Source of the DNA: Anaerolineaceae bacterium
GTDB lineage: Bacteria > Chloroflexota > Anaerolineae > JAAYZQ01
DNA: 61,401 nt
Assembly: GCA_012514775.1 (NCBI GenBank)
Contig: JAAYZQ010000166.1
Location: 1 to 61,401, forward strand
Direction: 5' to 3'
Shown: positions 27,528-35,426 of the stretch, in pieces
Layout: each line of letters starts with the position of its first letter
Position numbering within the stretch: position 1 is the stretch's first letter
Made by a program: the position numbers and the translations under genes
The notes under the pieces: generated by a model
What the model saw: only the letters and a program-made list of their open reading frames with translations
Told to the model about the DNA's origin: nothing
Database searches by the model: none

Positions 27528-27878
27528 TCAAGATACCACGGTAAGTGAGGCAAACAACTCCTGTCGACTATTGTGGCCATTCTGCCCGCTGCCGTTGCGG
27601 CCATTCAAGCCGTTGCCGTTGCGGCCGTTGTATCCATTGGTGCCATTGGCCCCATTCCCGTTGCCCGACATCCAGTGATAGACCTGGGCAGCGAAATCTT
27701 CCAACTTGCCGGCCTGGATCCCGACCACCAGGTCGCGCTCTTCCGGTGTAAGGCGGAAGCTGTGATCGAAATAGCCGGCGGCAATCGCCTGTGCCGGATC
27801 TCGCAGAAGCATCTCTCGGAAGCGCCCGTTGACCGTGGCGGCACACAACAATTGGTTGAGGCTTTTATGTTGCATCAT
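27528..27878 (-). CDS. leader-like small protein with an Asn-Gly-repeat tail (possible RiPP precursor)
   Basis: The 116-aa protein has two parts. Residues 6-70 form a compact helical domain (LNQLLCAATVNGRF, LLRDPAQAIAAGYF, LTPEERDLVVGIQAG, FAAQVYHWM). Its pattern resembles Os1348/Nif11-like NHLP leader domains known from RiPP precursors. Residues 72-103 hold ten Asn-Gly dipeptides at roughly three-residue spacing, ending in HNSRQ and a short tail. No Gly-Gly cleavage site is obvious and no recognisable RiPP-modifying enzyme lies in the window, so precursor status is inference. Its ATG overlaps the DUF5317-like stop (ATGA), and AAAGGAG lies nine bases upstream. The Os1348 assignment is from memory of the family pattern. 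Confidence 0.7.
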   Translation of the reverse strand: MMQHKSLNQLLCAATVNGRFREMLLRDPAQAIAAGYFDHSFRLTPEERDLVVGIQAGKLEDFAAQVYHWMSGNGNGANGTNGYNGRNGNGLNGRNGSGQNGHNSRQELFASLTVVS

Positions 27879-28558
27879 CTCACGAATCTCCTTTCTATTC
27901 GTTTCTTGGCGTCCTGATTCTGGCTGTCACGCCTGGCTGAACCATGAACTCCGGACGCGGCGGAAGAAATGCGCTCCAGCGTGGCCCCGGAGGGTGCGGG
28001 CCCCGGCCGGGCACCCTGCAAGAGCCAGACGATCCCTGCTCCAAGAACCAGGTCCCCCAGGCTAAAGGCGGTGGGCCAGGGAAAGGGTGCCGGGAGAACG
28101 AGGGCGTCCGACAGGAGCCACAGCCTGGTATTCTCTTGCACCAGAATAACATCCTTTGAGAAGCCATAGTGATAGCCAATGGTGCACTGTTCCAGGCTGG
28201 CACCGGGGTTAATGCGGACGAGGGTCTGGGGCGAGATGGGCATGAAGCCACCGTTGGCCAAGATGACGAGCAGATTGCAGAGAACGCCCACCCCGACCAA
28301 CCGAATGCCGGCCAACCGGCGATTAAGCCACACAAAGGCAAGCAAGAACAGGTGCGAGAGCAGGAACAGCCCCTGCGGCAGCGTGACCTCCGCCACAGGG
28401 CAGAACGGCGCTCGCAGCAGCGGAATTTGCAACGCCAGGGCCACGGGTGCCAGCCAGGCTGCATGCAGCGGCCGCCCCGTGATCCGGCTGAGAGCTCCCG
28501 GGCCGTGGCGGGCCAGGCTCAGGCCCAAACCCAGGACGACGGCCAGCGCCAGGATCAT
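27875..28558 (-). CDS. DUF5317-like polytopic membrane protein
   Basis: The 227-aa protein has about five or six membrane helices and the motif NGGFMPIS (near residue 105) that I associate with DUF5317 proteins of Chloroflexota and Actinobacteria. The function of the family is unknown. ATG 28558 begins MILALAVVLGLGLSLARHG; GTG 28582 would add eight residues. Neither has a clear Shine-Dalgarno, and the preceding 276 nt are highly structured, so translation may be controlled by that RNA. Its last codons overlap the Asn-Gly peptide start, so the two are coupled. Confidence 0.7.
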   Translation of the reverse strand: MILALAVVLGLGLSLARHGPGALSRITGRPLHAAWLAPVALALQIPLLRAPFCPVAEVTLPQGLFLLSHLFLLAFVWLNRRLAGIRLVGVGVLCNLLVILANGGFMPISPQTLVRINPGASLEQCTIGYHYGFSKDVILVQENTRLWLLSDALVLPAPFPWPTAFSLGDLVLGAGIVWLLQGARPGPAPSGATLERISSAASGVHGSARRDSQNQDAKKRIERRFVR

Positions 28559-28834
28559 GTTACGGCACCAGTACCAGGGCACGCCCGGCCTGCGCCTGAC
28601 CGCGTTTCCGCCTCCCGGGTCGTGACGTTCGTTCGGTCCGCACGGGAGAAACCCGGGGTAAGCGCGGCGGGGGCACTCCCTCTGGGACTGCCCCCGGCGA
28701 TCGCCCTCCTCCGCTGTCGGAGGATTCTCCGAAGCCTGCGTGTAGAAATAAAGAGCCGCGGCCTACAGAGAGTCAGGGATCGAAGAGGCAATGGTCCTCT
28801 TGCAGGCAGTTTCGGCCTCCTATTTAGGGAAGGC
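28559..28834 (-). other. structured non-coding spacer between the 45-aa peptide and DUF5317-like genes
   Basis: No convincing gene is seen here. On the transcribed (minus) strand there are several hairpins: AAGAGG/CCTCTT, TCGGAG/CTCCGA, and CCCGGGT paired with a distal ACCCGGG. The strongest (28668-28696) is an 8-bp plus 4-bp stem around a 3-nt loop. None has a U-tract. It could be a leader controlling DUF5317 translation. Confidence 0.5.
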
Positions 28835-28972
28835 TCACAGCCCTCCAATTCCGCCCGACGTGCCCGGGGCCCCTCCGGCCACGGCAAGGGCGACCAGGGC
28901 CAACAGGATAAAGAGAGCCTTGCGGTTACCGGGTGTCACGTGCTGCACCCACAGAAGATTAAGCTTGTTCAT
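28835..28972 (-). CDS. 45-aa single-span membrane peptide
   Basis: A short ORF with an excellent AAGGAGG Shine-Dalgarno seven bases upstream of its ATG. The peptide has a polar, basic N-terminus (MNKLNLLWVQHVTPGNRKA), one hydrophobic helix (about 20-32) and a Gly-rich tail ending GTSGGIGGL. It is the first gene after the repeat-bearing promoter at 29008-29055. It could be a membrane micro-protein partner of the DUF5317-like protein or an exported signal peptide. I recognise no family. Confidence 0.7.
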   Translation of the reverse strand: MNKLNLLWVQHVTPGNRKALFILLALVALAVAGGAPGTSGGIGGL

Positions 28973-29007
28973 TGTTGAACCTCCTTCTCCTCATTGATGT
29001 CGACGCC

Positions 29008-29055
29008 AGAATACTCGACGTCACTCACCAAGACACTCACCAATCGAGTCACCAG
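29008..29055 (-). promoter_or_regulatory. activator-type promoter with three 12-bp-spaced direct repeats
   Basis: On the minus strand, TTGGTGAGTG occurs at 29043-29034 and 29031-29022, with a related CTGGTGACTC at 29055-29046, so the period is exactly 12 bp. Exactly 8 nt separate the last repeat from a -10-like TATTCT (29013-29008). No consensus -35 exists; its place is inside the repeats. This fits activator-dependent transcription by a SARP-like protein, plausibly the one encoded next door. Confidence 0.7.
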
Positions 29056-29128
29056 GAGCTGGCTTTGCGGTTTTCGCTATCTGTGGGCTATGATGAGGCT
29101 ACAAAGTTGATATCGAGATGCCAACGAC

Positions 29129-29157
29129 AAAAAGGGACCGATCCGACGATCTGTCCC
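29129..29157 (-). terminator. intrinsic terminator of the STAND/SARP regulator gene
   Basis: On the minus strand GGGAC/GTCCC (29157-29153 with 29138-29134) encloses GATC/GATC and a GTCG loop, followed by TTTTT (29133-29129). Confidence 0.85.
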
Positions 29158-29207
29158 GTCCAGGCCGGCAGCACGCTTCCGGCGCTAGAGCACGCGGAGT
29201 CTACGTC

Positions 29208-32200
29208 TCAACCGATGATCTTCAGGTAGAGGGCATCGGTGTCAGGTGAAGGGCTTAGACCCAGGTCGTCGCGCAAGAGCTGGCTGCAGAGGTGGTACTG
29301 GCGGATGGCGGCTACCCTATCACCGAGGCGAAAGTGCCAGCGCATCAGCTCACGATGCGCTGTCTCCCGGTAGGGGTCCTGCGCCACGAGTTGCTGATAT
29401 TGCTCGATGGCGTGGTGCAGGTCCCCGGCGTCGACGTATAGACCCGCCAGGGACTCCCGGGCACGCAGGCAGCGCTCTCGGAGCCTCTCCCGTTCCAGGG
29501 TACACCAGTCGGCATAGACACCTTCCAGGTAATCGCCCCGGTAGAGGCGCAGCGTCGCCTCCAGGTGCTCAATCTGTTCCGGTACAGACTTCTGAGGGAC
29601 CTCTTCGAGCGCGTCCTCGAATTGCTCGACGTCGAACCAGTAGTCGCTCTGCCAATCAAAGCGATACAGACCGTCTTCGAAGACGATGCTCTCGCGAAAC
29701 AGCGAGCGCCGGAGGCGGTAAACCGTCGAACGAAAGATGCCGTCCAGTTTGCGCGGGGGATGGTCGGGCCAGAACACGGCACCCAGCTCTTCCTTGCGCA
29801 GGCCGCGCGGCTGCTGGAGCAAGAAGAACAAAAGGTCCCGGCTTTGCTGCGTAGTCCATTGCACCGGCTGACCGTCAAGCTCGACCTGAGGAGGGCCCAG
29901 GGCCAGTAACCTGAGGGCCGGCTCCGGCTGGACGTGCAGCACCGGCTCCGGCTGGGCCGCAATCCGCGCCTGGTGCGCGGCCATGCGCTGCCGCAGGTTG
30001 GCCAGAGCGTCATCGTCCGGAGCCTGCTGCCGGGCATAGTCGACGAGATCCCGGTACTCTCGCCCCTCTACCACCAGGAACTGGTCGAACCCCAACGCCG
30101 CGGCCAGGACTCGGCTCCGTTCCAGGTCTTCCCGGGCTGCCTGCCGGTCGCCCGCCCGGAAAGCAGTTCCGGCGCGGTGCAGGTAGGCCACGGCCAGGTC
30201 TCGCCGGAAGCCACCGGCATCCAGGAGCCTGACCGCCTCGTTCAGGTGGTGCAGACCGCCGTCCAGGTCGCCCATCTGGCTGGCCAGCACACCCAGGGAG
30301 GTGTGGCACAAACCGATCTCGTAATCGGACCCGTGCTGCGCGGCCAGGTCCATTGCCTTCTGCAACTGCTTGGCGCACCCGGCCAGGTCGCCCTGCAGGC
30401 GGGCGGTGTTGGCCACGGCGCTCAGGGTGTAGGTGATGATAAAGCCGATGCGGCAATGGCGGGTGACCTCCAGCGCCTGCTCGTAGGACTGCTTTGCCTC
30501 CGGATATCTGCCGAGGTCGCGGTGTAGATCGCCGAGGCTGGCCCAAACAAAAGCTTCCACGCGGAGGTCGCCGGCAGCCTGGGATCTCTCCAGCGCGTCT
30601 TCCAGGGCCTGCTGTGCCTCGTCATACCTGCCCTGCTGGTGATAGACGACGCCCAATCCATTGAGGGTGTTGGCCCATGGGCCAGGATTTCCGATCTGCT
30701 GCCAGCGATCCAGCGCCGCCCGGTAGTACTCGATGGCCGAATCCAGGTCGCCCAAAAGCTCGCCGGCCCAGCCCAGGTCGTGGCAGACCAGGCCGAGATC
30801 AAATGGATTGTGCAGGGCTTCATACAACGCTCTGGCCCTCTCCAGGGCCTGGCGGCCCTGGGCCATCTGTCCTTGCTTTAACTGGCAGAGCCCGATGTTT
30901 CTCACGGCCAGGGCCGTAGAAACCATTTCATCGTGCGTCTCCCCGGCTACGAGGGGCAGAACCTCCTGGCAGAGGGCGATAGCCTCTGCGTAGCGCCCCT
31001 GGTAGCCAAGGATGTACCCCTCCATCACCTGCACCTTTGCGGCGCGCGCCGTGTTGCCTGCCGCAGAGAGGGCCGCGCGTGCTTGTTCATAGAGGGCGAG
31101 CGCCTGATCATAGTTGGCCCGCTCGGTGTGGATCTTGGCCCGGCTCACCAAAACCTCGGGATTCGCCGCACGGACATCTTCGGGCAGGGCATCGATCCAG
31201 TTCGCCAACGTGTCCCAGCGCCCGGTCTCGAACATCTCTCTGGCCGTGCGAGAAACAATTTCGACGACGTGCTGGTATTCGCCCAGTGCCAGGTAGCGGC
31301 TGACCGCCCGCTCCCACTCCCGCCGCTGGGCGTAGGCCTCGGCCGCCCGCAGCGTCAACTGCCGGAAGCGATCCTGGCTATGCCTGCGCAGGCTCTCTTG
31401 CAAGAACTCGCGAAAGAGGTCGTGGTAGCGCAGCCGGTCACCACTGTCCTCGTACTCGGTCACAAACAGGTTGCGCGCCCGGAGCTGGTCGAGCAGCTCC
31501 AGAGGCCGCTCGATGCCAAGCACACTGCTGCACAGCTCGGGGCTGAACTCGTCCAGCACCGACGAATCCAGGAGAAACTCGCGCAACTCCGGCGGCTGCC
31601 GGTTCAACACCTGCCTGGTGAAATAGTCATACAGGTCGACGTTGATAGTGCCCCGCACGGCCGCCGCGCGGCGCGACTGCTCCCAGCGATGCTCGCTGCT
31701 GAGGAGAAGCCCCGTGATCCAGCCGCCCGTCCGTTCGGCGAGGACGCTGGCCTGCTCGGCACTCACTTCGACCTGGTAGTTCTGTTTGACCAGGTCCTGG
31801 ATCTCCCGGGGCGTGAAACGCAGCTCGTCGATGCTCAGTCCCGCTGCCTGGCGGCGCGCAACCAGCAGCGACAGGCTGGGCAGTGCCGGCAGCGTGCGCG
31901 AGGCGATGATCAAATGGCAGTTCTCATCCACGTAGGTGACAAACAGGTCGAGGAACTCGTTGAGAAGCTCCTCGTCTTCCACGGTGTGATGATCGTCCAG
32001 CACCAGGAAAAAGTACTCGGGGATGGTATCATAGATCTCTTGGACCAGGGTCGCGACGATGGGGTAAAGGCTGCGCCCGAGATCCGTCTTGGCGGCCAGG
32101 AGAGCCGCCGTACGCCCGCCAAACCCGGGGAAACAGAAGGCGATGGCAGCGATGAGGTGATCCAGGAACACCCTCAGGTCGCGGTCAAAGGCATCCAGGG

Positions 32201-32450
32201 TGTACCAGCACACCCGCAGGTCGGTGTCCTGGGCAAAATCGGCAAGAAGGCTGGTCTTGCCATAGCCGGCAGGAGCAGAGATCAGGATGAGCTTTCGATC
32301 CAACTGGGCGTGGAGGAAATCGAGGAGGCGGCGGCGCGGCAACAGATCCTCACGGCGCCGTGGGATCCGGATCTTGGTCACGACAAGGGGCAATGCATCA
32401 TTGCCGGCCTGTACTGACTCAAACCCGTCCAGGGGTTGCTTTTCACTCAT
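29208..32450 (-). CDS. MalT/STAND-type ATPase regulator with SARP-like winged helix and BTAD
   Basis: The 1080-aa signal-integrating regulator has a STAND NTPase domain at the N-terminus: Walker A SAPAGYGKTSLL (59-70) and Walker B FFLVLDDHH (147-155). A MalT-like middle region and about ten TPR units follow (~430-830). The C-terminus has an OmpR/SARP-type winged helix (~870-960; PQVELDGQPVQWTTQQSRDLL, HPPRKLDGIFRSTVYRLRRSL) and a bacterial transcriptional activation domain (~965-1080). STAND proteins multimerise on ligand and ATP; the ligand is unknown. It lies immediately upstream of the repeat-bearing promoter. Its own promoter is at 32517-32545, and a terminator follows the gene. Confidence 0.9.
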   Translation of the reverse strand: MSEKQPLDGFESVQAGNDALPLVVTKIRIPRRREDLLPRRRLLDFLHAQLDRKLILISAPAGYGKTSLLADFAQDTDLRVCWYTLDAFDRDLRVFLDHLIAAIAFCFPGFGGRTAALLAAKTDLGRSLYPIVATLVQEIYDTIPEYFFLVLDDHHTVEDEELLNEFLDLFVTYVDENCHLIIASRTLPALPSLSLLVARRQAAGLSIDELRFTPREIQDLVKQNYQVEVSAEQASVLAERTGGWITGLLLSSEHRWEQSRRAAAVRGTINVDLYDYFTRQVLNRQPPELREFLLDSSVLDEFSPELCSSVLGIERPLELLDQLRARNLFVTEYEDSGDRLRYHDLFREFLQESLRRHSQDRFRQLTLRAAEAYAQRREWERAVSRYLALGEYQHVVEIVSRTAREMFETGRWDTLANWIDALPEDVRAANPEVLVSRAKIHTERANYDQALALYEQARAALSAAGNTARAAKVQVMEGYILGYQGRYAEAIALCQEVLPLVAGETHDEMVSTALAVRNIGLCQLKQGQMAQGRQALERARALYEALHNPFDLGLVCHDLGWAGELLGDLDSAIEYYRAALDRWQQIGNPGPWANTLNGLGVVYHQQGRYDEAQQALEDALERSQAAGDLRVEAFVWASLGDLHRDLGRYPEAKQSYEQALEVTRHCRIGFIITYTLSAVANTARLQGDLAGCAKQLQKAMDLAAQHGSDYEIGLCHTSLGVLASQMGDLDGGLHHLNEAVRLLDAGGFRRDLAVAYLHRAGTAFRAGDRQAAREDLERSRVLAAALGFDQFLVVEGREYRDLVDYARQQAPDDDALANLRQRMAAHQARIAAQPEPVLHVQPEPALRLLALGPPQVELDGQPVQWTTQQSRDLLFFLLQQPRGLRKEELGAVFWPDHPPRKLDGIFRSTVYRLRRSLFRESIVFEDGLYRFDWQSDYWFDVEQFEDALEEVPQKSVPEQIEHLEATLRLYRGDYLEGVYADWCTLERERLRERCLRARESLAGLYVDAGDLHHAIEQYQQLVAQDPYRETAHRELMRWHFRLGDRVAAIRQYHLCSQLLRDDLGLSPSPDTDALYLKIIG

Positions 32451-32516
32451 GCAAGTTGCTTTCGCGCACGCACAAGTAGATCATCCTGTTCTGCCGCCAC
32501 GTAGCGGGCCTCGCTC

Positions 32517-32545
32517 AGTATAGCAGAAGGACCCTCACAAGTCAA
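32517..32545 (-). promoter_or_regulatory. promoter of the STAND/SARP regulator
   Basis: On the minus strand, TTGACT (32545-32540), 17 nt, TATACT (32522-32517). Ten of twelve positions match consensus. The leader to ATG 32450 is about 60 nt, with no strong Shine-Dalgarno. Confidence 0.75.
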
Positions 32546-32661
32546 CTGCCGCCGGCCGCTACAAGGCAGCGGTTCGGCGGAATTTCCATGCCCGGGCACC
32601 TGTAATCGCGGGGAATCAGGGGAAACGAGAGTAATTGCGATGCCGACCGGGAGAGCACGCA

Positions 32662-32687
32662 GGCCGGTCCGGGAGAGAAAACCGGCC
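32662..32687 (-). other. inverted repeat after cbiO (weak terminator candidate)
   Basis: GGCCGGT (32662-32668) and ACCGGCC (32681-32687) form a 7-bp stem six bases past the cbiO stop. There is no U-tract after it on the minus strand. A 9-bp direct repeat, CCGGGAGAG, occurs at 32647 and 32669. The rest of 32546-32692 shows nothing else. Confidence 0.4.
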
Positions 32688-32692
32688 GGAGG

Positions 32693-33406
<714 letters not shown>

Positions 33407-33420
33407 TTTGACCTTGTGTC

Positions 33421-34203
33421 TCAAAGGAGGTGCGCGACCAGGGCAGCGCCAACCAGCACCGCGGCCCAGGCCAGGGCGGCCCGGGTGTCACGGCCCTGCC
33501 ACTGCAAAGTCGAGAGCACCCGAATCTCGCCGGCATAGCCGCGCGACAGCATGGCGGCATAGATCCGCTCGCTGCGCTCGTAGCTACGAATAAAGAGGCT
33601 ACCCACCATGCCGCCCAGCACGCGCGCTCGCCACGCCACCGTTCCGCCGCTCCCGGCCGAGCGCGACTCGCGCGCCGTTTGCAGCCTTTGCGCCTCGTCG
33701 ACAAGGACAAAGAGGTAGCGGTACATGAACGAGATGGTAGACACCAGCACGGCCGGGACCCGCAGCCAATGCAGCGCGCGGAGGAGGTTGGGGAATGGCG
33801 TCGTAGCCACCAACAGGCCGCTGATGGTCACCGACAGCCAGGCCTTGACCACGACAGCGACAAAGAGGGTCAGCCCCGCGTCGGTGATGCCCAGGTGCCA
33901 GCCCAGGATCTCGGTGCCCCAGATCTCTTGCCCCGCCCGGGTGAACGGCAGCGAAATGGCGACCATGCCTGCAAAGGGCAGGGCGATGGTCGAACGCTTG
34001 AGGGCCTCCACCAGGGGCACCTCCGCCACGGCGATGGCGGCCAGCGCCAGGATGGCGAAAAGCGCCAGGGCGGGCCAGGCGTGGGGCGGCGTCGTGGTGA
34101 CGGCCAGAACGTAGGCCAGGGTCGCCAGGAACTTGAGCCGCGGGTCCAGGCGGTGGATCAGGCTCGTCCCCTGCCTGTATCGATCCAGGAAGCTATGCCG
34201 CAT
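33421..34203 (-). CDS. cbiQ: ECF nickel/cobalt transporter transmembrane protein T
   Basis: The 260-aa protein has five or six membrane segments. The CbiQ coupling motifs with the A-R-G core are present near the C-terminus (the RARVLGGMVGSLFIRSYERSE region and MLSRGYAGE). ATG 34203 has GGGGAG upstream and gives the family start MRHSFLDRYR; the open frame extends 22 codons further without support. It overlaps cbiN by 11 nt. Confidence 0.92.
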   Translation of the reverse strand: MRHSFLDRYRQGTSLIHRLDPRLKFLATLAYVLAVTTTPPHAWPALALFAILALAAIAVAEVPLVEALKRSTIALPFAGMVAISLPFTRAGQEIWGTEILGWHLGITDAGLTLFVAVVVKAWLSVTISGLLVATTPFPNLLRALHWLRVPAVLVSTISFMYRYLFVLVDEAQRLQTARESRSAGSGGTVAWRARVLGGMVGSLFIRSYERSERIYAAMLSRGYAGEIRVLSTLQWQGRDTRAALAWAAVLVGAALVAHLL

Positions 34204-34519
34204 CGCTCCCCTTGGAGGTTTCGATTTCCTTTCCCGAGCGGCGGCGCAGGATCCAGGCCAAGCCGGCACCCAGCCCGAACAGGATCACGGTGCCAGCAAT
34301 GCCGGCGACCATCGTGGCCACTGCCTCGTTCTCGATGCCCGGGAACAGGTAATCGGCCACGAGCTCGTAGGGCGCGCTCCGGGCCTCGGGCAGAAACCCC
34401 TGATCCTCCGCCACGCGCTCCAGTCCATCGGGATGGGGCGACGCCAGGGGCGAGAGAAGGGCCAGGCCCAACGCCAGGAGCAAGCCAAGGACCCACCAGT
34501 ACTTTGTGATCAGCTTCAT
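34193..34519 (-). CDS. cbiN: CbiN/PDGLE-domain small transporter subunit
   Basis: The 108-aa protein has two membrane helices (about 7-25 and 67-90) enclosing an external loop with the signature SPHPDGLERVAEDQGF. PDGLE proteins take the place of CbiN in many Ni/Co ECF systems and are needed for metal uptake by CbiM. It overlaps cbiM by 4 nt and cbiQ by 11 nt. Confidence 0.88.
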   Translation of the reverse strand: MKLITKYWWVLGLLLALGLALLSPLASPHPDGLERVAEDQGFLPEARSAPYELVADYLFPGIENEAVATMVAGIAGTVILFGLGAGLAWILRRRSGKEIETSKGSDAA

Positions 34520-35178
34520 GCTTCACCTACCGTCGTGTGTCCCGGCCGGTTCAGGGCGATGAGATCGGGCCTGGCAGCCCTCAGAAAGGCCAGCACGCCC
34601 ACCGTGATGAGCCCCTCGCCGAGGCCGATGAGCATGTGAACCGAGCCCATGGCCGGCAGGACCAGCCCCCAGGGCGACATGCCCGAGATGGCGAGCTCGG
34701 CCGCGGCCAGCAACGAAGCGACAAACACCGACAGCCAGCCGGCCACGAAACCGCCCACCAGCGAGGCCACCGGCCGGTCGCCAAGAAGGCGGCGCACGGC
34801 GCTGTAGGTCAGCCAGCCGACGAGGACGCCCACGATGGCCATATTCAGGATATTGGCGCCCAGAGCCAGCAGCCCGCCGTCCTGGAACAGAAGCGCTTGC
34901 ACGGCCAGGACACTGGTCAAGACCAACATGCCTGCCCATGGCCCCAGCAGAATGGCGGCCAGGGCCCCGCCCAGGAGGTGCCCCGACGTTCCGCCGGCAA
35001 CGGTAAAGTTTAGCATCTGGGCTGCAAAGATGAAGGCCGCCGTCACTCCCATAAGGGGAACCTGCCGTTCCGTGAGCTCCTGGTTGACGCGGCGCACGGC
35101 ATAGCCCAGGCCACCCGCACTGGCAACCCATGCTACTGCCGCCGTTCCCGTGTTGACAAAGCCATCCGGAATGTGCAT
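34516..35178 (-). CDS. cbiM: ECF nickel/cobalt substrate-binding membrane component
   Basis: The 220-aa protein has about six membrane helices. The exact N-terminus MHIPDGF is essential in this family: His2 and the N-terminal amine bind the metal. This fixes the start at ATG 35178 rather than the longer frame. It also has NFTVAGGTSGHLLGGALAAILLGPW with conserved His. Ni2+ and Co2+ types cannot be separated with certainty. It is the first gene of the operon, behind a promoter and operator at 35196-35243. Confidence 0.94.
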   Translation of the reverse strand: MHIPDGFVNTGTAAVAWVASAGGLGYAVRRVNQELTERQVPLMGVTAAFIFAAQMLNFTVAGGTSGHLLGGALAAILLGPWAGMLVLTSVLAVQALLFQDGGLLALGANILNMAIVGVLVGWLTYSAVRRLLGDRPVASLVGGFVAGWLSVFVASLLAAAELAISGMSPWGLVLPAMGSVHMLIGLGEGLITVGVLAFLRAARPDLIALNRPGHTTVGEA

Positions 35179-35195
35179 AGCTGCCAACTCCCTTC

Positions 35196-35211
35196 TTGCA
35201 AACATTTGCAA
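35196..35211. promoter_or_regulatory. candidate metal-responsive operator (TTGCAA-N4-TTGCAA)
   Basis: Two palindromic TTGCAA hexamers (35196-35201 and 35206-35211) are spaced by 4 bp, also readable as inverted TTGCAAA-CA-TTTGCAA. The site lies between the cbiM -10 box and Shine-Dalgarno, over the predicted transcription start. It resembles Nur (nickel Fur-family) boxes, though the spacing differs by one from what I recall. Confidence 0.6.
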
Positions 35212-35215
35212 TTAG

Positions 35216-35243
35216 ATTCTAGCCAGGTCGGGGAAAAAGTCAA
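35216..35243 (-). promoter_or_regulatory. promoter of cbiMNQO
   Basis: On the minus strand, TTGACT (35243-35238), 16 nt, TAGAAT (35221-35216). Ten of twelve positions match consensus. Confidence 0.75.
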
Positions 35244-35298
35244 ATACACGGCGCCCGCTGGCACGCCACCTTGGCGGCCAGGCGCCGCGGGCCGGCTT

Positions 35299-35327
35299 TT
35301 GACAGCCATCCGGGAAGCTGCTATAAT
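35299..35327 (+). promoter_or_regulatory. perfect-consensus sigma70 promoter of the kelch gene
   Basis: TTGACA (35299-35304), 17 nt, TATAAT (35322-35327): twelve of twelve positions with ideal spacing. No repressor-like repeat is obvious next to it. Confidence 0.85.
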
Positions 35328-35426
35328 GCCAGGCGTGCCGCGGCGTCGGGCAGCCCAGGCCCGAATCCCTGGCTGCTCCGCGGCCGGCAGGCCTGCAGCG
35401 TTGCAGACAATGACGAGGAGCCACAC

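Noticed and set aside
28559..28834. Cyclic-di-GMP-I or other known riboswitch in the spacer
   Set aside because: The conserved loops of cyclic-di-GMP-I are absent and no other class could be matched by eye.
26274..28972. Agr-type quorum-sensing cassette
   Set aside because: The kinase has no membrane sensor domain, the membrane protein lacks AgrB protease residues that I can see, and the peptide has no AgrD-like core. Only a looser peptide-system idea is kept.
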